This document shows positions 1-8,116 of a DNA stretch of 23,134 bases, one piece after another. Each line of letters starts with the position of its first letter. Position 1 is the stretch's first letter. The position numbers were made by a program, and so were the translations under genes. A model generated the notes under the pieces. The model was not told the origin of the DNA. It saw nothing but the letters and a program-made list of their open reading frames with translations, and ran no database searches. The stretch comes from a virus, in the IMG/VR virus record IMGVR_UViG_3300010354_000690, positions 1 to 23,134 of that record. One strand, given 5' to 3'.

Positions 1-1
1 C

Positions 2-712
2 GACGCTGCTGTGGCAGAGATCGACGAGCTGATGGCGTACTACGACGTGCGCCAGATCTACACCACCGAACTCGGCCGGGCCCTGGCCTACGAGTACGAC
101 AAGCGTGTGGCTCGCATCCTGTTTGCCGCCGCCTCCAACGTCACCGAGCCCCTGGGCAAAGCCGGCAACGCCGGTCGCATCGGTGCTGGCAAGACCCTCT
201 CTGCCGGCTACGCCGCTGCCACCAACCAGGCCAAGGGTGATGAGCTGGTGGATGCGATCTTCGCCGCACGGGTGAACTTCGACAAGAAGGACGTCCCCGT
301 TGATGGCATGTATGCAGTGTTCTCCCCTGAGGAGTATTACTTCATCACGCAATCTTCGCGCGCGATTAACGCAGATTTCAACGGCGGCAGTGGCGGCAAC
401 GGCACCATCGCCAGCGGCAAGACCCTGCAGGTGGCCGGCATCCCCATCCTGATGTCGAACCACGTCACCCAGGCGGCTTACACCAACGTCACCGGCGACA
501 AGAACACTGACTATGCGCAGGATCTGTCGAAGTGCCGCGGCCTGATCTTTAACAAGGAAGCCGCCGGCGTGGTGACACTGATGAGCCCCTCTCTGCAGAT
601 CACCAGCGGCGACTGGAACGTCCAGATGCAGGCAACCCTGATGGTGGCCCGCCAGGCCATCGGCATGGGCGTGCTTCGCGCTGAGGCTGCCTACAAGATC
701 GTCGTCCCTTAA
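2..712 (+). CDS. Major capsid protein, C-terminal part (T7 gp10A-like), truncated by window edge
   Basis: This is the shell-forming subunit of the T7-like icosahedral capsid (HK97 fold). The window holds the last 236 codons; the frame is open to the left edge, so the gene starts upstream and the GTG at 11 is not its start. The segment YYDVRQIYTTELGRALAYEY matches the conserved T7 gp10 stretch around NHYDVR-EYT-QLG-SLA. Further on, VPVDGMYAVFSPEEYYFI corresponds to the gp10 strand with a tyrosine-rich turn, and a GIPILMSNHVT segment lies near the end, as in other T7-like capsid proteins. The gene ends at TAA 710-712 and is followed by a strong terminator and then the tail-tube genes, exactly the gp10-terminator-gp11 arrangement of T7. 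Family knowledge gives the function; the similarity was judged by eye. Confidence 0.93.
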   Translation, partial: DAAVAEIDELMAYYDVRQIYTTELGRALAYEYDKRVARILFAAASNVTEPLGKAGNAGRIGAGKTLSAGYAAATNQAKGDELVDAIFAARVNFDKKDVPVDGMYAVFSPEEYYFITQSSRAINADFNGGSGGNGTIASGKTLQVAGIPILMSNHVTQAAYTNVTGDKNTDYAQDLSKCRGLIFNKEAAGVVTLMSPSLQITSGDWNVQMQATLMVARQAIGMGVLRAEAAYKIVVP

Positions 713-750
713 GCTCGCTTCGGCTCCTCGGGGTCGAGTGGAAATCACCT

Positions 751-778
751 GGGGCTGGCTACGGCTGGCCCCTTTTTT
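751..778 (+). terminator. Intrinsic terminator after the capsid gene (T7 T-phi equivalent)
   Basis: A 9-bp stem (arms GGGGCTGGC and GCTGGCCCC, two central G-U pairs) closes a TACG loop, giving the exceptionally stable cUACGg type of tetraloop. It is followed at once by six T residues (773-778). It lies 38 nt after the capsid stop. T7 has its main late terminator at the same place, where partial read-through lowers expression of tail genes relative to capsid. That role is inferred here from position. Confidence 0.9.
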
Positions 779-818
779 GTGCGGCTCGTACAGTTAGGTC
801 TACGGCCCCGCAGAGCCA

Positions 819-1481
819 ATGGGCACCGCCAACCAGTCACTGACGCCAGGGCGGACCAGCCTTCTCGAGGCCGTCAACGTGCTGCTCGAGAACATCGGCG
901 AGGCGCCGGTGGAAACGCTCGAGAATGAACAGGTTGCAGAAGCCCGCATTGCAGAGCGGACGCTGCTCGAGTTTCACAAGGAAGGCCAGTCCAGGGGCTG
1001 GGCGTGGAACACCGAATCCGGCTACCCCTTCAGCAAGGACGTCACCACCAACACGATCACCGTGCCGGCCAACGTGGTGCGGTGGTCGCCCGATCCGTAC
1101 CAGTGGGCTGGGCGCTTTCAGCTGCGCGGACAGAAGGTTTACGACCGCGAGAAGCGCACCTCAACTCTGGGCTCTGACATCACTCAGGTGCTGGCTGATG
1201 TGGTGTTCCTGCTGCCGTGGGATGACTGCCCCGAGCCTTTCAACCGCTGGATCACGATTCGATCCGCTCGTGTCTTCAGTGATCGCGTCCTGAGCTCTGA
1301 CGCCCTGTTCAAGTACACGGCCATCGACGAGCAGGCAGCGCTGAATGAACTGCTGCGGATGGAGGCCGAGAACGACCACTACAACCTGCTGACCGGCGGC
1401 CCTGGCCTGCGCCCCTTCCCGACTTACAGCCCGGGCTACGGCCTGCTGCGCGGACCGGGAGGAGGGCATCTCATTGGCTGA
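819..1481 (+). CDS. Tail tubular protein A (T7 gp11-like, gatekeeper/adaptor)
   Basis: Structural protein of 220 residues that in T7 forms the dodecameric ring between the portal and the nozzle and helps attach the fibres. Diagnostic blocks line up with T7 gp11 in order: EAVNVLLENIGEAPVETLE near residues 17-35, then GQSRGWAWNTESG, KVYDREKRT, and CPEPFNRWITIRSARVF near 137-153. The length is close to T7 gp11 (196). The ATG at 819 has only a weak upstream purine stretch, so a slightly later start cannot be excluded. The 3' end overlaps the next gene by 8 nt, and its glycine-rich tail codons double as the ribosome binding site of the nozzle gene. Confidence 0.93.
   Translation: MGTANQSLTPGRTSLLEAVNVLLENIGEAPVETLENEQVAEARIAERTLLEFHKEGQSRGWAWNTESGYPFSKDVTTNTITVPANVVRWSPDPYQWAGRFQLRGQKVYDREKRTSTLGSDITQVLADVVFLLPWDDCPEPFNRWITIRSARVFSDRVLSSDALFKYTAIDEQAALNELLRMEAENDHYNLLTGGPGLRPFPTYSPGYGLLRGPGGGHLIG
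1457..1466 (+). promoter_or_regulatory. Strong ribosome binding site for the TTG-started tail tubular protein B gene
   Basis: The purine run GGGAGGAGGG lies 7 nt upstream of TTG 1474 and is embedded in the last codons of tail tubular protein A. It contains a full GGAGG core and decides the choice of the non-ATG start: the TTG leads directly into the conserved N-terminus SYTIPNLFQGISQQPDAQRD, and no closer ATG or GTG is available in this frame. Confidence 0.75.
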
Positions 1482-3987
1482 ACTCTTCTCCTACACGATC
1501 CCCAACTTGTTCCAGGGGATTAGCCAGCAGCCCGATGCGCAGCGTGACCCGACCCAGGGCGAGCTGCAGATCAATGGCTACTCATCAATCTCGGAAGGGC
1601 TGAGGAAGCGGGAGCCAACGCAGTCGCTGGCCAAGATCAGTACCACCGATTTGGGCGACGTGTTCGTCCACTCCGTGCTGCGAGACAGCGCAGAGAAGTA
1701 CCTGGTGGTGATCAGCAAGACCGCCATCCGGGTGTTCGATCTGGCCGGCACTGAGTACACGGTCAGCGCCGCGGCGGGTGCGTACACCTACCTGTCGTCG
1801 GTGGTGAGCGCCAAGAGCGACATCCGCGCCGTCTCAATCGGCGACTACACCTTCATCTCCAACACCCGGGCGCTGCCAGACATGGACAGCACCTTGTTGG
1901 CCCCGGCGACCGCCAGGCCCGCCACCCATGAGGCGCTGGTCTGGGTGAAGGCCGCTAACTACGGCCAGAAATACACCGTCACCTTGAACAGCACGACGGT
2001 GGACGTGACCACCGCCACGGCGGCCGTGATCGTGGTGGGCAGCACGCTGACCGAAACCAAGATCAGCGCGGCTGAAATCGCCGAGAACATCAAGACCGGC
2101 CTGGCCGGCGTGAGCGGCGTCACGATCGAGCGCAGTGGATCGGTGCTGCACTTCAAGAGCAGCAGCGCCATGACGATCAAGGCGACGGATGCCCGCGCCA
2201 ATGCCGACATCACGGCGATCACCAACAGCGTTCAGGTGTTCACCGAGCTGCCGACCATCGCGCCAGTCGGCTACCAGATCGAGATCACCGGCGACCCGGG
2301 CAATGCCTGGGATGGCTACTACGTCGAGTTCAAGCCGCGCTCCGGCCAGGGCACTTTCGGGGAGGGCTCCTGGAGGGAGACCGTTGCCCCGGGCGCCGAG
2401 TACCGCATCAAACCGAGCACGATGCCGCACGTCCTGGTGCGCAGGCCGGATAACACCTTCTATTTCGGGCCGATGGATGGCTCGACCATCGCCACGGGCG
2501 TCACGCTGCGGAAGTGGGGTGATCGCACCTGTGGCGACTATGTGACCGCTCCCGACCCGAGCTTCATCGGCAAGGGCATCCAGGATCTGTTCGTCTTCAA
2601 GAACCGCCTGGGGATCCTGGCTGACGAGGCCGTGGTGCTCAGCCGCCCCGGCGAGTTCTTTGAGTTCTTCCCGGAGACCGTCACCACAACACTGGCGACT
2701 GACCCGATTGACATCAAGGCCAGCGGCACACGGGTCAGCGTGCTGCGTTACGCGGTGCCGTTCCAGGACGAGCTGATCCTGTTCTCGGACCAGACGCAGT
2801 TCCGCCTTTCGAGCAACGACACCACGTTGACCTCAGCCACAGCGCAGATCACCGCGCTGACCCAGTACGAGATCGACACCCGCTGCCGGCCAACGCAGAT
2901 CGGCAACGGCATTGTCTTTGCCCAGGTGGCCGGCGACTGGACCAAGTTTCGTGAGTTCAGCATCCGCGGCAGCGGCACTTCGATCGCGGCCGATGCGGTT
3001 GAGCTGACCCAGCAGGTGGCGGCCTATGTGCCGAGCGGGGTGTTCCGCATCGCGGCCGATGACACCAGCAACAGCTGGTACGCCATCAGCGACAGAACGG
3101 GCTATCTCAACCGGATCTACGCGCAAAAGTTCTTCCTGCGAAACACGGGGAACGGCGTCGAGCGCCTGCAGAACAGCTGGAGCCATTGGCAGCTGAGCGG
3201 TGCCGACAAGGTGCTCCAGGTGCTTGCGATCCAGGAGGTGCTCTATCTGCTGGTGCAGTACGGCACGGAGGTCTGGCTGGAGAAGATGCCGATTGCGGAT
3301 CAAACCGCAGAGAGCGCCACCAAGCCCACCCCATTGCTGCTCGATCGCTGGGTGTCCACCACCGCGGATACGCCGACAGCGATTCGCGTCGCGGCTGGCA
3401 CCTACAACGCCACGACGGGCATTACGACGTGGACGCTGCCCTACACGATCAAATCCAAGACGCAGGCTTGGAGCTCGTTCTCGACGGCCAATGGCGGCGT
3501 GCTACTTGGGGAGGCAAGCAGCGGCAGCACGATCACGGCGCGTGGCAACTGGAGCGCCAAGGCGATTTTCTTTGGCGAGGTCTACGACTTCCAGTACCGC
3601 TTCACGAAGTTCAAGGCGATGCGAGAGATTGGCAGTGGCAAGACCGCTGCCAACAGCCTGCGGACTCAGGTGCGGAAAGCGCTGCTCCGGTATCACGAGA
3701 CCGGCTATTTCGAGGCGCACGTCAAGGCTGAGCGCCGCAGCACTGCTGTTTACAAGTACAGCGGCGTCATCCTCGGCAGCCGCAACAGCGTGGTGGGCCA
3801 AGACGCCTGGAACTTCGACCAGGCGACAGAGGACAAGCGGTATCAGGAGGGGGTGTTCACCATCCCGGTCCTCAGCAAAGGGGACAACTGCGTGGTGGAG
3901 ATCCACAACGCTTCTGCCCTCCCTTGCAAGTTCAGCACTTGCGAGTGGATCGGCCTCATCACTGGCAAGGCCAAATCAATGCAATGA
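1474..3987 (+). CDS. Tail tubular protein B (T7 gp12-like nozzle)
   Basis: The protein of 837 residues corresponds to the T7 nozzle (gp12, 794 residues), which forms the distal hexameric tail tube through which DNA leaves. Conserved gp12 blocks are visible in order: NLFQGISQQPDAQRDPTQGE at the N-terminus, INGYSSISEGLRKREP, SIGDYTFISNTR, TMPHVLVRRPDNTFYF, CGDYVTAPDPSFIGKGIQDL followed by FVFKNRLGILADEAVVLSRP, DPIDIKASGTRVSVLRYAVP followed by FQDELILFSDQTQFRLSS, and QNSWSHWQLS. The start is TTG 1474 with a strong ribosome binding site. The stop TGA overlaps the next ATG as ATGA, so the next gene is probably translationally coupled. The C-terminal part carries the usual GTYN and YTIKS-type repeats of the family. 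Confidence 0.95.
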   Translation: MAELFSYTIPNLFQGISQQPDAQRDPTQGELQINGYSSISEGLRKREPTQSLAKISTTDLGDVFVHSVLRDSAEKYLVVISKTAIRVFDLAGTEYTVSAAAGAYTYLSSVVSAKSDIRAVSIGDYTFISNTRALPDMDSTLLAPATARPATHEALVWVKAANYGQKYTVTLNSTTVDVTTATAAVIVVGSTLTETKISAAEIAENIKTGLAGVSGVTIERSGSVLHFKSSSAMTIKATDARANADITAITNSVQVFTELPTIAPVGYQIEITGDPGNAWDGYYVEFKPRSGQGTFGEGSWRETVAPGAEYRIKPSTMPHVLVRRPDNTFYFGPMDGSTIATGVTLRKWGDRTCGDYVTAPDPSFIGKGIQDLFVFKNRLGILADEAVVLSRPGEFFEFFPETVTTTLATDPIDIKASGTRVSVLRYAVPFQDELILFSDQTQFRLSSNDTTLTSATAQITALTQYEIDTRCRPTQIGNGIVFAQVAGDWTKFREFSIRGSGTSIAADAVELTQQVAAYVPSGVFRIAADDTSNSWYAISDRTGYLNRIYAQKFFLRNTGNGVERLQNSWSHWQLSGADKVLQVLAIQEVLYLLVQYGTEVWLEKMPIADQTAESATKPTPLLLDRWVSTTADTPTAIRVAAGTYNATTGITTWTLPYTIKSKTQAWSSFSTANGGVLLGEASSGSTITARGNWSAKAIFFGEVYDFQYRFTKFKAMREIGSGKTAANSLRTQVRKALLRYHETGYFEAHVKAERRSTAVYKYSGVILGSRNSVVGQDAWNFDQATEDKRYQEGVFTIPVLSKGDNCVVEIHNASALPCKFSTCEWIGLITGKAKSMQ

Positions 3988-4442
3988 GATTCACCGACCC
4001 CGCCACGCACGACATTGAGCATTTGGCTGAACTGCTGCGAGCGGAAGACCGCCGCGAAGCGAGGGCCAGCCATGGCCTGGGCGCCAGGGAGGCGGTGTGG
4101 CAGAGCTGGAACGGCAGCTCAGAGCGCCACGGAATCCTGGGTGATGACGGCGATCTGATTGGGCTGTGCGGCGTCTGCCCGGACTCCGGCGCCGGGGAGA
4201 TCTGGATGCTCGGCACTGACGAACTGGTTGCCACCCGCAGTCACCAGGTCCAGCTGGCCCGCAAGGGGCGGCAATGGGTGGATGAACTGCTGCCGGATTG
4301 GCGGTTCCTTCACAACTGGGCGTTTGCGGCCAACACCCGATCAGTGGCGTGGCTGCGGTTCCTGGGCTTCACCGTTCATCCGGCCCAGCCCCATGGCCCT
4401 TACGCCCAGCTGTTTCGTTATTTCTGCAGGGAGGCGGACTGA
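3984..4442 (+). CDS. gp13-like internal virion/assembly protein
   Basis: Small protein of 152 residues at the T7 gene 13 position. The C-terminal half aligns by eye with T7 gp13: RSHQVQLARKGRQWVDELLP, HNWAFAANTRSVAWLRFLGF and a final QLFRYF correspond to gp13 segments around WNYVWVGNTSHIRFLKTIGA and FQLF. The shape (N-terminal EDRREA helix, GLCGV strand, WMLGTDEL, then an N-x-x-S-x-x-W-L-R-x-x-G-F block) also resembles GNAT acetyltransferase folds, but no acetyl-CoA loop is convincing, so enzymatic activity is not claimed. T7 gp13 is needed for proper virion assembly. The start chosen is ATG 3984, which overlaps the nozzle stop in ATGA; a longer frame from 3924 would run inside gp12. It ends in TGATG with the next gene. 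Confidence 0.82.
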   Translation: MRFTDPATHDIEHLAELLRAEDRREARASHGLGAREAVWQSWNGSSERHGILGDDGDLIGLCGVCPDSGAGEIWMLGTDELVATRSHQVQLARKGRQWVDELLPDWRFLHNWAFAANTRSVAWLRFLGFTVHPAQPHGPYAQLFRYFCREAD

Positions 4443-5320
4443 TGGCATTTGGATGGGATGACGCCATTGGCCTTGGCCTTGGGCTGGGCCAGATGGGGAT
4501 GAGCCTTTTTGGCGCCAGCGCTCAGGACGCTTCGGCTCGCCAGCAATACCAAGACGCGCTGAGGTTTCAGAAGGTCAGCGACAAGTACGCGCGCTGGTCC
4601 TCAAAGATCAACGCCCGCATCGCCAACACCCAGAGCAAATACCGCTACTGGGCCGAGACGGTCAACTACAACCAGAACCTCAGCTACGTCAACCAGCTGC
4701 GGAACTACGAGCTGGTCAAGGCCTACAAGCAGGCTGATGTTGTGCGCCGCACGCGCACCTCTGCCATGGCGGACTTCAGCTTGCAGAGCCAGGCATTGAG
4801 CGAAGGCATCCGGGAGCAGGCCTCTCAAGACGCCGTGGCTGCCTACCAATACGCCCATCAGGCGATGAAGGCGCAGTCGCAGGTGGTGGCCAGCGGCCAG
4901 GAGGGCGCCAGCGTCGATCGGCTGGTGAACGACTACGCGCGTCAGCTGGGCGACTTCGAGGCCCTGAAGCAGATCAACCAGAACTTCCGGGAGCGCCAGT
5001 ACACGCGCGAGCAGGCCGGCCTCGTGGCGAACTACGTCAGCCGATACAACAGCCAGCAGTTCTATGACCCTGCCCCGTATCAAGACCCGGTGCGGCCGTT
5101 TGCGCCGTTGCCGACGTTAGTGATGCCTCAGCCGCCGTCGATGACGGGCGCAGGGCCGAGCCAAGCGGCCGCCAACTTGACCATGGGCAATGCGGTGCTC
5201 AGCGGCATCAACACCGGCCTGAGCGTCTGGCAGGGCCTGCAGCAGTTCACATCAAGCGGCAAGTCCGGCGCCGCGGCGGTCGGCAACTTGACCGACGGCA
5301 TCCGCCAATACGGAGGCTAA
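4442..5320 (+). CDS. gp14-like internal virion protein
   Basis: This protein of 292 residues stands at the T7 gene 14 position. T7 gp14 is an inner-core protein that is ejected first and forms the outer-membrane pore of the DNA-transfer channel. Seen here: an N-terminal glycine-rich hydrophobic segment (residues about 8-24, AIGLGLGLGQMGMSLFGASA), a long polar helical region rich in Q, A, R and Y (about 25-210), the phrase SQVVASGQEGASVDRLVNDY that parallels the gp14 GES-LEGSSMDRI motif, a proline-rich stretch (about 213-245), and a second small hydrophobic/glycine region near the C-terminus. The start ATG 4442 shares an A with the previous stop (TGATG) and has CAGGGAGG 7 nt upstream. A longer frame upstream from 4298 would overlap the gp13-like gene and is rejected. 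Confidence 0.85.
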   Translation: MAFGWDDAIGLGLGLGQMGMSLFGASAQDASARQQYQDALRFQKVSDKYARWSSKINARIANTQSKYRYWAETVNYNQNLSYVNQLRNYELVKAYKQADVVRRTRTSAMADFSLQSQALSEGIREQASQDAVAAYQYAHQAMKAQSQVVASGQEGASVDRLVNDYARQLGDFEALKQINQNFRERQYTREQAGLVANYVSRYNSQQFYDPAPYQDPVRPFAPLPTLVMPQPPSMTGAGPSQAAANLTMGNAVLSGINTGLSVWQGLQQFTSSGKSGAAAVGNLTDGIRQYGG

Positions 5321-5326
5321 TCAGCA

Positions 5327-8116
5327 ATGGCACGCGAACAACTACCTCTCGGGCAGATCCAGCCGGCGGCCCGTCCGGTGTCGAGCTTTGTGCAGCCAGG
5401 GCTGATCGAAACGGCCCGCCCTGCGCAGCCGCAGCAGATCAACCTTTCCAGTGATCGGATCGGCCTGGTGCAGACCGCTGCCGCGCCGAACGTGCAGGGT
5501 TACGACCAAGGCGAGCAGTTGGCTCGAGCACTGGCTCCATTTAGCCAGAACCTCACCAAGCTGATGAACTATGGCGTCCAGCTGTACGCCTCCAATGAAT
5601 ACCAGCAGGGCCAGAACGAAGCGCTGAAGGCCTACACGATCGCCAACCGCCAGTTGATGGTGTCGGCGGACGAATACGCGGCCGAGAACCGCGACGTGGC
5701 CCGACAGGATCCTGTCGCTGGCCTGCTGATGGATCGGGCTAACCCGTTCCGCACGGCCGGCCGTCAGAACCAGCTGAGCAAGCTGGCGTCGGTTGAGATG
5801 CCGATGATCATGCGGCGGGAGTTCAACCAGCGCCGCGCTGATCTGGCGCTGCTGGACCCGGCCGACCCGAAGGTCAATGCGGTCAAGGCCGCCGCCATCG
5901 CCCAGGTGAGCCAGAAGTTCGGCCTGAGCGAGTTCACCCCCGGCTTCATGGACTACGTCCTGCCGCGGATGAACAGCGAGTGGGACAAGATCACCCAGGA
6001 CCAGATCGACGACCACAACAAGTACCTGGATGAGACGGTGCCGCGGATTGCGGCGGCCACCATCTACGGCCGGGTGAAGAAGGCTATGGCGGACGGCGTG
6101 CCGCTGGCCCAGATCGTCGCCAACGAAACCAGCTACCTCGATCAGGAGGCGCGGCGTTTCGGCATCCCTGGCAAGGGCCAGGAGATGAAGGAGACGGCGA
6201 TCAAAAACGCGATTTCCATGGCGATGGATCCGCAGACCGGCGTGATCGATCGGGAGGCGCGGGCCGTCATCGGCTCGATTTTGGTTGGCCCGCCGGACTC
6301 CAACGGCTACCGGCCTACGGCCCAGCAGATGTACGCGCTGGAGATCCTCGAGGCGACTGACAGGACGGACCAGATGAACTACCGCGCCCGCAAGGCGCAG
6401 CAAGAAGCCGTTGGCCAGCGATACGCCGACGAGGTCGCCGGCGCCACCCTTGGCCTGCCGGATGGCCCAGAGAAGGCCGCTCGGCTTGAGCAGATCAGGG
6501 GCCAGTACCAGGGGCAGCTGCCGCTGTCGGAAATGCTCAAGATCGAGCAGAGCACCACCAACGTCACCGAAGACATCACCAGCCGCGGTTTTGCCGATGA
6601 CGCTGGCGCCGTGTTTCTCCAGGAAGCCGACGCCGCTTACGGCAGTGACTGGGATCCTGCTCAATTCGATCGGCTCTTCCAGTTCGAGCTGCAACAGGTT
6701 GCGCCCGAGCGGCGCGCACAGTTCTCCGCCCAGTACGCCGAGCTGCGTCGCCGCAAGGAAACGCAGAAGCAGAACATGCCGGACAGCCTCATCAACGGCG
6801 CCATTGCGCGCCAGGTGAGGGCAAACATTGAGGCCAACTACCCGGACGATGTGCTGGGACAGGCGAATCAGGCCATCCGCCAAGCCCGCAACATCAACGA
6901 GCTCATGGCCGTCAACGACGCCAATGCAGCTGCGTCAGCGGCACGCCAGAACGCGGCCTTCCGCACCGCGATCTACCGCGCCATCGACGCCAAGCGGGCG
7001 GAGCTGAATCGAGACCTGAATCCCGCCGAGCAGCAGCAGGTGATTGATTCCACCTTGACCGGGTTCCAAAAGAACGCACCGGCCACCTGGAAGACGCTGT
7101 TTCCCGGCACCAATGGCCAGCCAAGCACGGTTCCATTTGGGACGACCCGGCCTGGCGCCGATCGCCCTGAACCGCCCAAGCCGCCGCCGGGCCGCCGGGC
7201 GCAGGGAGCACCCACCTTTGGTGTGGCTCAGTTGGACACGATGCCGAGCCGCGAGCAGCGGCTGCAGAACTGGCGCGGCGAGGCCGTGCTCAGCGCATCC
7301 GAAACCGCCCGGCTGATCCCGCTGGCTCTAGGCGGGCAGTCTCTCCCGGCCCCCCTCACCAGGGCGGCCAAGGCAGCCGGCACCAGCCCGCAGCAGTTCC
7401 TGCTCCAGCAGGCGGACTTCTACCCCAACGACATCAAGCTGACGCCGGCTCAGCGCTCGCAACTCGGGAGAAGTGGCCAGCAGGCGCGGGCGACACAGAG
7501 CTACTCGCAGCAGGTGGCCGCCGCGCAGCGCAGCTCGCAATCACCCCTGGCAGCTGCCGGCATGTGGGCCCTGGATGCCATCACCGGCACGGCTCCTGCT
7601 TACGCGGGCTCAATGCAGAACTTCTCCGCAAGAGGCCAGGCCATGGCAACAACATCGGGCTCGACAAACTTGCTTGGCGTTATCAAGGATCTGCGCGGCG
7701 CTAATTCGTTCCGTGGCATCTCGCTGATCAAGAACAAGCGCCCCGGCGACTACCAAAGTCATCCAAGGGAGAACTGGTTCTTTGACTTCAACCCTTCCGT
7801 TGTGCCGCTGGCAATTAAGCGAGCCCAGCGCCTGACAGAACAGGACGTCAATGCCCTTGTCTTTACCGCGTTGACCGAAGCAGGCCCGACCATGCGGGGA
7901 AAACTTGAGGTCGCGGCGAACCTCATCAACAGATCTGCCGTTGCCGGCAATAAACCGATTGTCGACATTGCGAAGGCGCCAGGCCAATACGAGGGGGTTT
8001 TCCGGTACACGCGTGGCCAGGTGATCAGCGCCGCGGAAGGCAGGCGCATTTTCGGTTCCCTTTACGACCAAGTAAGGGACCAAATCAGACAGGCCACCAC
8101 TGGAGGTAAAGGCTGA
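5327..8116 (+). CDS. gp15-like internal virion protein with C-terminal SleB-like cell-wall hydrolase domain
   Basis: This protein of 929 residues matches T7 gp15 (747 residues) in gene order and overall character: a long, polar, largely helical protein that in T7 forms the periplasmic tunnel after ejection. A Pro-rich linker (around 610-625, DRPEPPKPPPGRR) separates the body from a C-terminal extension. The extension (about 840-915) resembles the Hydrolase_2/SleB family: FTALTEAGPTMRGKLEVAAN, LINRSA, then IVDIAKAPGQYEGVF. By family comparison Glu851 in TEAG would be the catalytic glutamate, and PGQYEGV (885-891) fits the conserved PGQF block. T7 gp15 has no such domain; T7 carries a transglycosylase on gp16 instead. 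The start ATG 5327 has GGAGG 10 nt upstream, and the stop overlaps the next gene in TGATG. The core-protein role is well supported; the hydrolase call comes from the motif only. Confidence 0.82.
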   Translation: MAREQLPLGQIQPAARPVSSFVQPGLIETARPAQPQQINLSSDRIGLVQTAAAPNVQGYDQGEQLARALAPFSQNLTKLMNYGVQLYASNEYQQGQNEALKAYTIANRQLMVSADEYAAENRDVARQDPVAGLLMDRANPFRTAGRQNQLSKLASVEMPMIMRREFNQRRADLALLDPADPKVNAVKAAAIAQVSQKFGLSEFTPGFMDYVLPRMNSEWDKITQDQIDDHNKYLDETVPRIAAATIYGRVKKAMADGVPLAQIVANETSYLDQEARRFGIPGKGQEMKETAIKNAISMAMDPQTGVIDREARAVIGSILVGPPDSNGYRPTAQQMYALEILEATDRTDQMNYRARKAQQEAVGQRYADEVAGATLGLPDGPEKAARLEQIRGQYQGQLPLSEMLKIEQSTTNVTEDITSRGFADDAGAVFLQEADAAYGSDWDPAQFDRLFQFELQQVAPERRAQFSAQYAELRRRKETQKQNMPDSLINGAIARQVRANIEANYPDDVLGQANQAIRQARNINELMAVNDANAAASAARQNAAFRTAIYRAIDAKRAELNRDLNPAEQQQVIDSTLTGFQKNAPATWKTLFPGTNGQPSTVPFGTTRPGADRPEPPKPPPGRRAQGAPTFGVAQLDTMPSREQRLQNWRGEAVLSASETARLIPLALGGQSLPAPLTRAAKAAGTSPQQFLLQQADFYPNDIKLTPAQRSQLGRSGQQARATQSYSQQVAAAQRSSQSPLAAAGMWALDAITGTAPAYAGSMQNFSARGQAMATTSGSTNLLGVIKDLRGANSFRGISLIKNKRPGDYQSHPRENWFFDFNPSVVPLAIKRAQRLTEQDVNALVFTALTEAGPTMRGKLEVAANLINRSAVAGNKPIVDIAKAPGQYEGVFRYTRGQVISAAEGRRIFGSLYDQVRDQIRQATTGGKG

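Noticed and set aside
779-818. Search for a promoter between the capsid terminator and tail gene
   Set aside because: No convincing -35/-10 pair and no repeated phage-promoter motif was found elsewhere in the window to compare with.
3924-3983. Upstream extension of the gp13-like gene
   Set aside because: It would overlap the nozzle gene by 64 nt. ATG 3984 gives the classic ATGA junction and a sensible N-terminus.
3200-4018. 272-residue plus-strand frame overlapping the nozzle gene
   Set aside because: Arg/Ser/Ala-rich out-of-frame reading of tail tubular protein B, whose homology covers the same DNA.
4298-4441. Upstream extension of the gp14-like gene
   Set aside because: It runs inside the gp13-like gene. 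ATG 4442 has a good ribosome site and leads directly into the glycine-rich hydrophobic N-terminus.
5342-6883. 513-residue minus-strand frame opposite the gp15-like gene
   Set aside because: A high-GC antisense shadow rich in Leu, Arg, His and Val with no motifs or ribosome site. The plus strand here has clear gp15-like content and coupled starts.
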